Shown piece by piece: positions 54,328-57,164 of a DNA stretch of 57,164 bases (position 1 is the stretch's first letter; each line of letters opens with the position of its first letter). The stretch comes from an uncultured Clostridia bacterium (GTDB lineage Bacteria > Bacillota > Clostridia > Christensenellales > Borkfalkiaceae). The DNA lies in assembly GCA_946055105.1 (NCBI GenBank), contig CAMGEK010000002.1:1-57164 (forward strand), written 5' to 3'. The notes under the pieces were generated by a model. It saw nothing but the letters and a program-made list of their open reading frames with translations, did not search any database and was not told where the DNA came from. Made by a program: the position numbers and the translations under genes.

Positions 54328-55644
54328 ATGAAACAGCCGACGGAAATTATGCAAAGTTTTTCAGAAAAAGTGCTCGGATCCGCGTCTCGGTTTTCTAAGA
54401 AATGGCGGGAAGAAAAATACTCTTCCCGCCGCGTGGTAAAAGAAGTCAAACAGATCGTCGGGAACGGGGAACGCTGCGTGCAGGCGTATGCCGTGCTTCT
54501 GGCGCTGGAAACGCGCGTCGACGAACGGTACGGTACGTTGTTCAAGACGTTGTTCCGGTATTTTGCATGGAAACGGGAGAGCAAAACGCTGTCCGCCATG
54601 AAGACAAAATTGAAAATTCCGCTCACGATTCGTCTTGCGCAGTCCGTCCGTTCAAGGAGCGCGCAACCGGACGGGGAAGGAAACGCCGACGGAGAGCGTT
54701 CGGGCGACGGAAAAAAATCGGACGAACGCGAAACGAAGAGAGAAAAGAACGCGGAGGAAGAACTTCCCGATCAGACCGTTCCCGAACGGGAGCGGGAGCA
54801 GTCCGAAAAGACGGACGAATGGACGGAAGAAGCGGAGATCGGAGAGACGAAGCGGGAGACGGAAGGCGTGGCGGAGTCCGAAGACGGAAAATCTTCCGAG
54901 CCCTTGAAGGAAAAGTCCGAATTCTTGCAGGAAAAGAGAGAACGCGCGCATGCAATCGGGCGTTCGGACGAGGGCAGAGCGGAGGAGATTTTTCCGAAAA
55001 AGAAAGAAAAGACTCCGTCTCGGGAACGGGACGAAAAGTCGCGCGGAACGCGCCCGCACGAAAACGGACGCGACCGATCCGCGGAAACGCGTTTGTACGA
55101 AAACGGTCGCGAGCGATCTGCGGAAACGCGGTCGCAGGAAGCTCCGAACGCAAAAAATTCGGATTCGGAACGTCGTTTCCGCGAAAGCGACGTAACGCCC
55201 GTTCTTTCGGCGCGGGCGGCGGAAGAAATCAGGGAGCGCGCGGCTTCTTCGGAACGGTATGAGTTTTACGCGCAGATCCCTGCCGTACCCGCGCGGTCGG
55301 CTCCTCAGGACGCGCCCGTTGCAAAGGAAGCGCCCGTTATAAAGAACGCGCCGCCGTCGGGGAACGCCGAACAAGCTCGGCCGTTTGAAAAAATACCGTT
55401 GAGCGAGGAAAATCAGGCTCGGATCGAAGCGAGAGAGCGTTTCGCAAAGATGAGCGAAGAGGATTTGACCGCCATTCGGCAGGCGATGCAGGAGAGTCTG
55501 AATCGGGAAATGGCGCAGGCGGAAGAGCGAGGCGAGATTTATAAGATGCCGATTACCGTCAAGGAGGCGTTTGAAAAATCGGACGGCGAGCAATCGGAAC
55601 GGAACTCCGAACCGGAGCCGCCGAAGCCGATCGTCAACAAATAA
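54328..55644 (+). CDS. Highly charged protein, no signal peptide, with internal 13-14 aa repeat
   Basis: MKQPTEIMQSFSEKVLGSASRFSKKWREEKYSSRRVVKEVKQ; HENGRDRSAETRLYENGRERSAETR. Confidence 0.65.
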   Translation: MKQPTEIMQSFSEKVLGSASRFSKKWREEKYSSRRVVKEVKQIVGNGERCVQAYAVLLALETRVDERYGTLFKTLFRYFAWKRESKTLSAMKTKLKIPLTIRLAQSVRSRSAQPDGEGNADGERSGDGKKSDERETKREKNAEEELPDQTVPEREREQSEKTDEWTEEAEIGETKRETEGVAESEDGKSSEPLKEKSEFLQEKRERAHAIGRSDEGRAEEIFPKKKEKTPSRERDEKSRGTRPHENGRDRSAETRLYENGRERSAETRSQEAPNAKNSDSERRFRESDVTPVLSARAAEEIRERAASSERYEFYAQIPAVPARSAPQDAPVAKEAPVIKNAPPSGNAEQARPFEKIPLSEENQARIEARERFAKMSEEDLTAIRQAMQESLNREMAQAEERGEIYKMPITVKEAFEKSDGEQSERNSEPEPPKPIVNK

Positions 55645-55657
55645 GAAGGAAGTCAGA

Positions 55658-55678
55658 ACGGCGCGTCGCGCCGTTTTT
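55658..55678 (+). terminator. Rho-independent terminator
   Basis: ACGGCGC-gtc-GCGCCGT followed by TTTTC. Confidence 0.75.
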
Positions 55679-55712
55679 CTTTCAATTAAGTTGCGGAACG
55701 AAATTCGCAAAG

Positions 55713-55857
55713 ATTCGGACGCTTTCCGTCGTACAGGCTCGTATTCGTTTCAACGCGGACATGTCCTCCTGTAATTGCTTTCGGATTCGGACGCTTTCCG
55801 TCGTACAGGCTCGTATTCGTTTCAACGCGGACATGCCCTTCTGTAATCGCTTTCGGG
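55713..55857. repeat. Near-identical 72-bp tandem direct repeat, 2 copies plus a partial third
   Basis: 'attcggacgctttccgtcgtacaggctcgtattcgtttcaacgcggacatg' at 55713 and 55785. Confidence 0.92.
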
Positions 55858-55903
55858 TTCGGAACGGCTTCCGGCGTTGTCGCGGCGCGGGCAAAAACGC
55901 CTA

Positions 55904-55932
55904 TTGACAAATCCGGAAAAATATGGTATAAT
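55904..55932 (+). promoter_or_regulatory. Consensus sigma-A promoter TTGACA-N17-TATAAT
   Basis: -35 55904-55909, -10 55927-55932. Confidence 0.85.
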
Positions 55933-55994
55933 CGGTTTGTAATCGGGAAAGACTTATGTCTGACCGATACGAATTCAGTATAAGGGGTGTTTTT

Positions 55995-57020
55995 ATGAAA
56001 AGAATCAGAGTCGTACAGTACGGATGCGGAAAAATGTCCAAGTATATCTTGCGTTATCTGCATGAAAAGGGCGCGGAGATCGTCGGCGCGATCGATCTGA
56101 ATCCCGAAATTCTGGGCATGGACGTCGGAGATTACGCGGAACTCGGCGTCAAGACGGGCGTCAGGATTTCAAAAGACGCGGACAAGGTGCTTGACGAATG
56201 CGACGCCGACGTGGCGATCGTCACGTTGTTCAGCTTTGTCGGAGATATTTACGATCACGTGGAAAAATGCGTGCAACGCGGAATCAACGTCATTACGACC
56301 TGCGAAGAGGCGATCTATCCCTGGACGACGGCGGCGACGCTCACCAATCGGATCGACGCGCTCGCGAAAGAGAACAACTGCACGGTCACGGGTAGCGGCA
56401 TGCAGGATATTTTCTGGATCAATATGGTCTCCATGGTTGCAGGCGGCTGTCATAAGATCACAAAGATCAAAGGCGCATACAGTTACAACGTGGACGAATA
56501 CGGACTTGCGCTTGCCAAGGCGCACGGGTGCGATCTCACCAAAGAGGAGTTTGAAAAAGAACTCGCGCATCCTGCCGAAGTGATCCCCTCGTATGCGTGG
56601 AACGCGGCGGAGGCGATCTGCAATAAGCTCGGTCTGACAATCAAGTCGATCAGACAGGACAACGTTCCTTATATCGTCGACCGCGACGTTTACAGCGAAA
56701 CGCTGGGAAAGACGATCAAGGCGGGAAGATGTATCGGCATGTCGGCAGTCGTTACGATCGAGACGTATCAGGGCGTCGAGATCGAAGAGGAGACGATCGG
56801 AAAGGTGTACGGTCCGGACGACGGAGACATGTGCGACTGGAAGATACAGGGCGAACCCGACACGGAATTCCACGTCGTAAAACCCGCGACGGTGGAGCAT
56901 ACCTGCGCGACGATCGTCAATCGGATTCCTTCGCTCCTCCACGCGCCCGCGGGGTACGTTACGGCGGACGAGCTCGACGAAATTCATTATCTCACGTATC
57001 CGCTTCATTACGAATTGTAA
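55995..57020 (+). CDS. 2,4-diaminopentanoate dehydrogenase-like NAD(P)-dependent oxidoreductase
   Basis: [49 protein letters not shown]; family recognition by eye (dihydrodipicolinate reductase-like N-terminus). Confidence 0.7.
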   Translation: MKRIRVVQYGCGKMSKYILRYLHEKGAEIVGAIDLNPEILGMDVGDYAELGVKTGVRISKDADKVLDECDADVAIVTLFSFVGDIYDHVEKCVQRGINVITTCEEAIYPWTTAATLTNRIDALAKENNCTVTGSGMQDIFWINMVSMVAGGCHKITKIKGAYSYNVDEYGLALAKAHGCDLTKEEFEKELAHPAEVIPSYAWNAAEAICNKLGLTIKSIRQDNVPYIVDRDVYSETLGKTIKAGRCIGMSAVVTIETYQGVEIEEETIGKVYGPDDGDMCDWKIQGEPDTEFHVVKPATVEHTCATIVNRIPSLLHAPAGYVTADELDEIHYLTYPLHYEL

Positions 57021-57164
57021 AATAATACTCCGTTAAAGTAAGTTAAGGATAAAACGAATCGTAAAGGAGCTTGTCGGAATATTGAAAGCGACAAAATAAA
57101 TTTGGCGATTTTGTATCCATAAGCGCCTTTCAGCGGAGTTTGCCGCGACGAGGTTGAGCCGAAG

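Noticed and set aside
56806-56811. Additional GGTGTA hexamer inside the dehydrogenase gene
   Set aside because: Single hexamer, no partner at 11 bp and no -10 at the fixed offset.

Overview
The 57 kb window is gene-dense and every supported gene lies on the + strand. It looks like the chromosome of a moderately GC-rich Firmicute, probably a gut Clostridia relative (inference). (1) ~0.5-15.4 kb: surface lipoproteins and a MoxR / DUF58 / VWA operon. (2) ~15.4-20.9 kb: a 5'-truncated degV next to a tandem repeat, then housekeeping genes (trpS, DUF5685, J-domain protein, rlmD). (3) ~21.3-26 kb: a LytS/YesM-type histidine kinase, a response regulator with a SARP-like output region, a polytopic membrane protein and a stand-alone receiver. 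(4) ~26-51.4 kb: a type IV secretion-like locus with VirD4/TraG coupling ATPase, 2420-aa surface protein, VirB2-like pilin candidate, lipoprotein, VirB6/TrbL-like protein and VirB3-VirB4-like fusion. It is followed by paralogous, highly charged proteins without signal peptides, and a second SARP-like regulator with a degenerate receiver. No relaxase, integrase or transposase is visible. (5) ~51.4-57 kb: lipoproteins, DUF5684, a BI-1/YccA protein and a 2,4-diaminopentanoate dehydrogenase-like enzyme. The strongest new signal is a promoter family in and around the secretion locus. Six promoters carry GGTGTA-N5-GGTGTA direct repeats (11-bp period), each with its -10 box starting exactly 16 nt after the start of the second repeat. 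A second class, TACTTT-N5-TACTTT-N7-(-10), occurs twice near the first regulator. This is the geometry expected for SARP-type activators. With the shared 'HPIDNYRE' core and 'SEAEEP'-like acidic C-terminal tails of the downstream paralogs, it suggests a dedicated, co-regulated T4SS-like protein export system with candidate substrates. All domain names come from reading sequences by eye; no database search was run.
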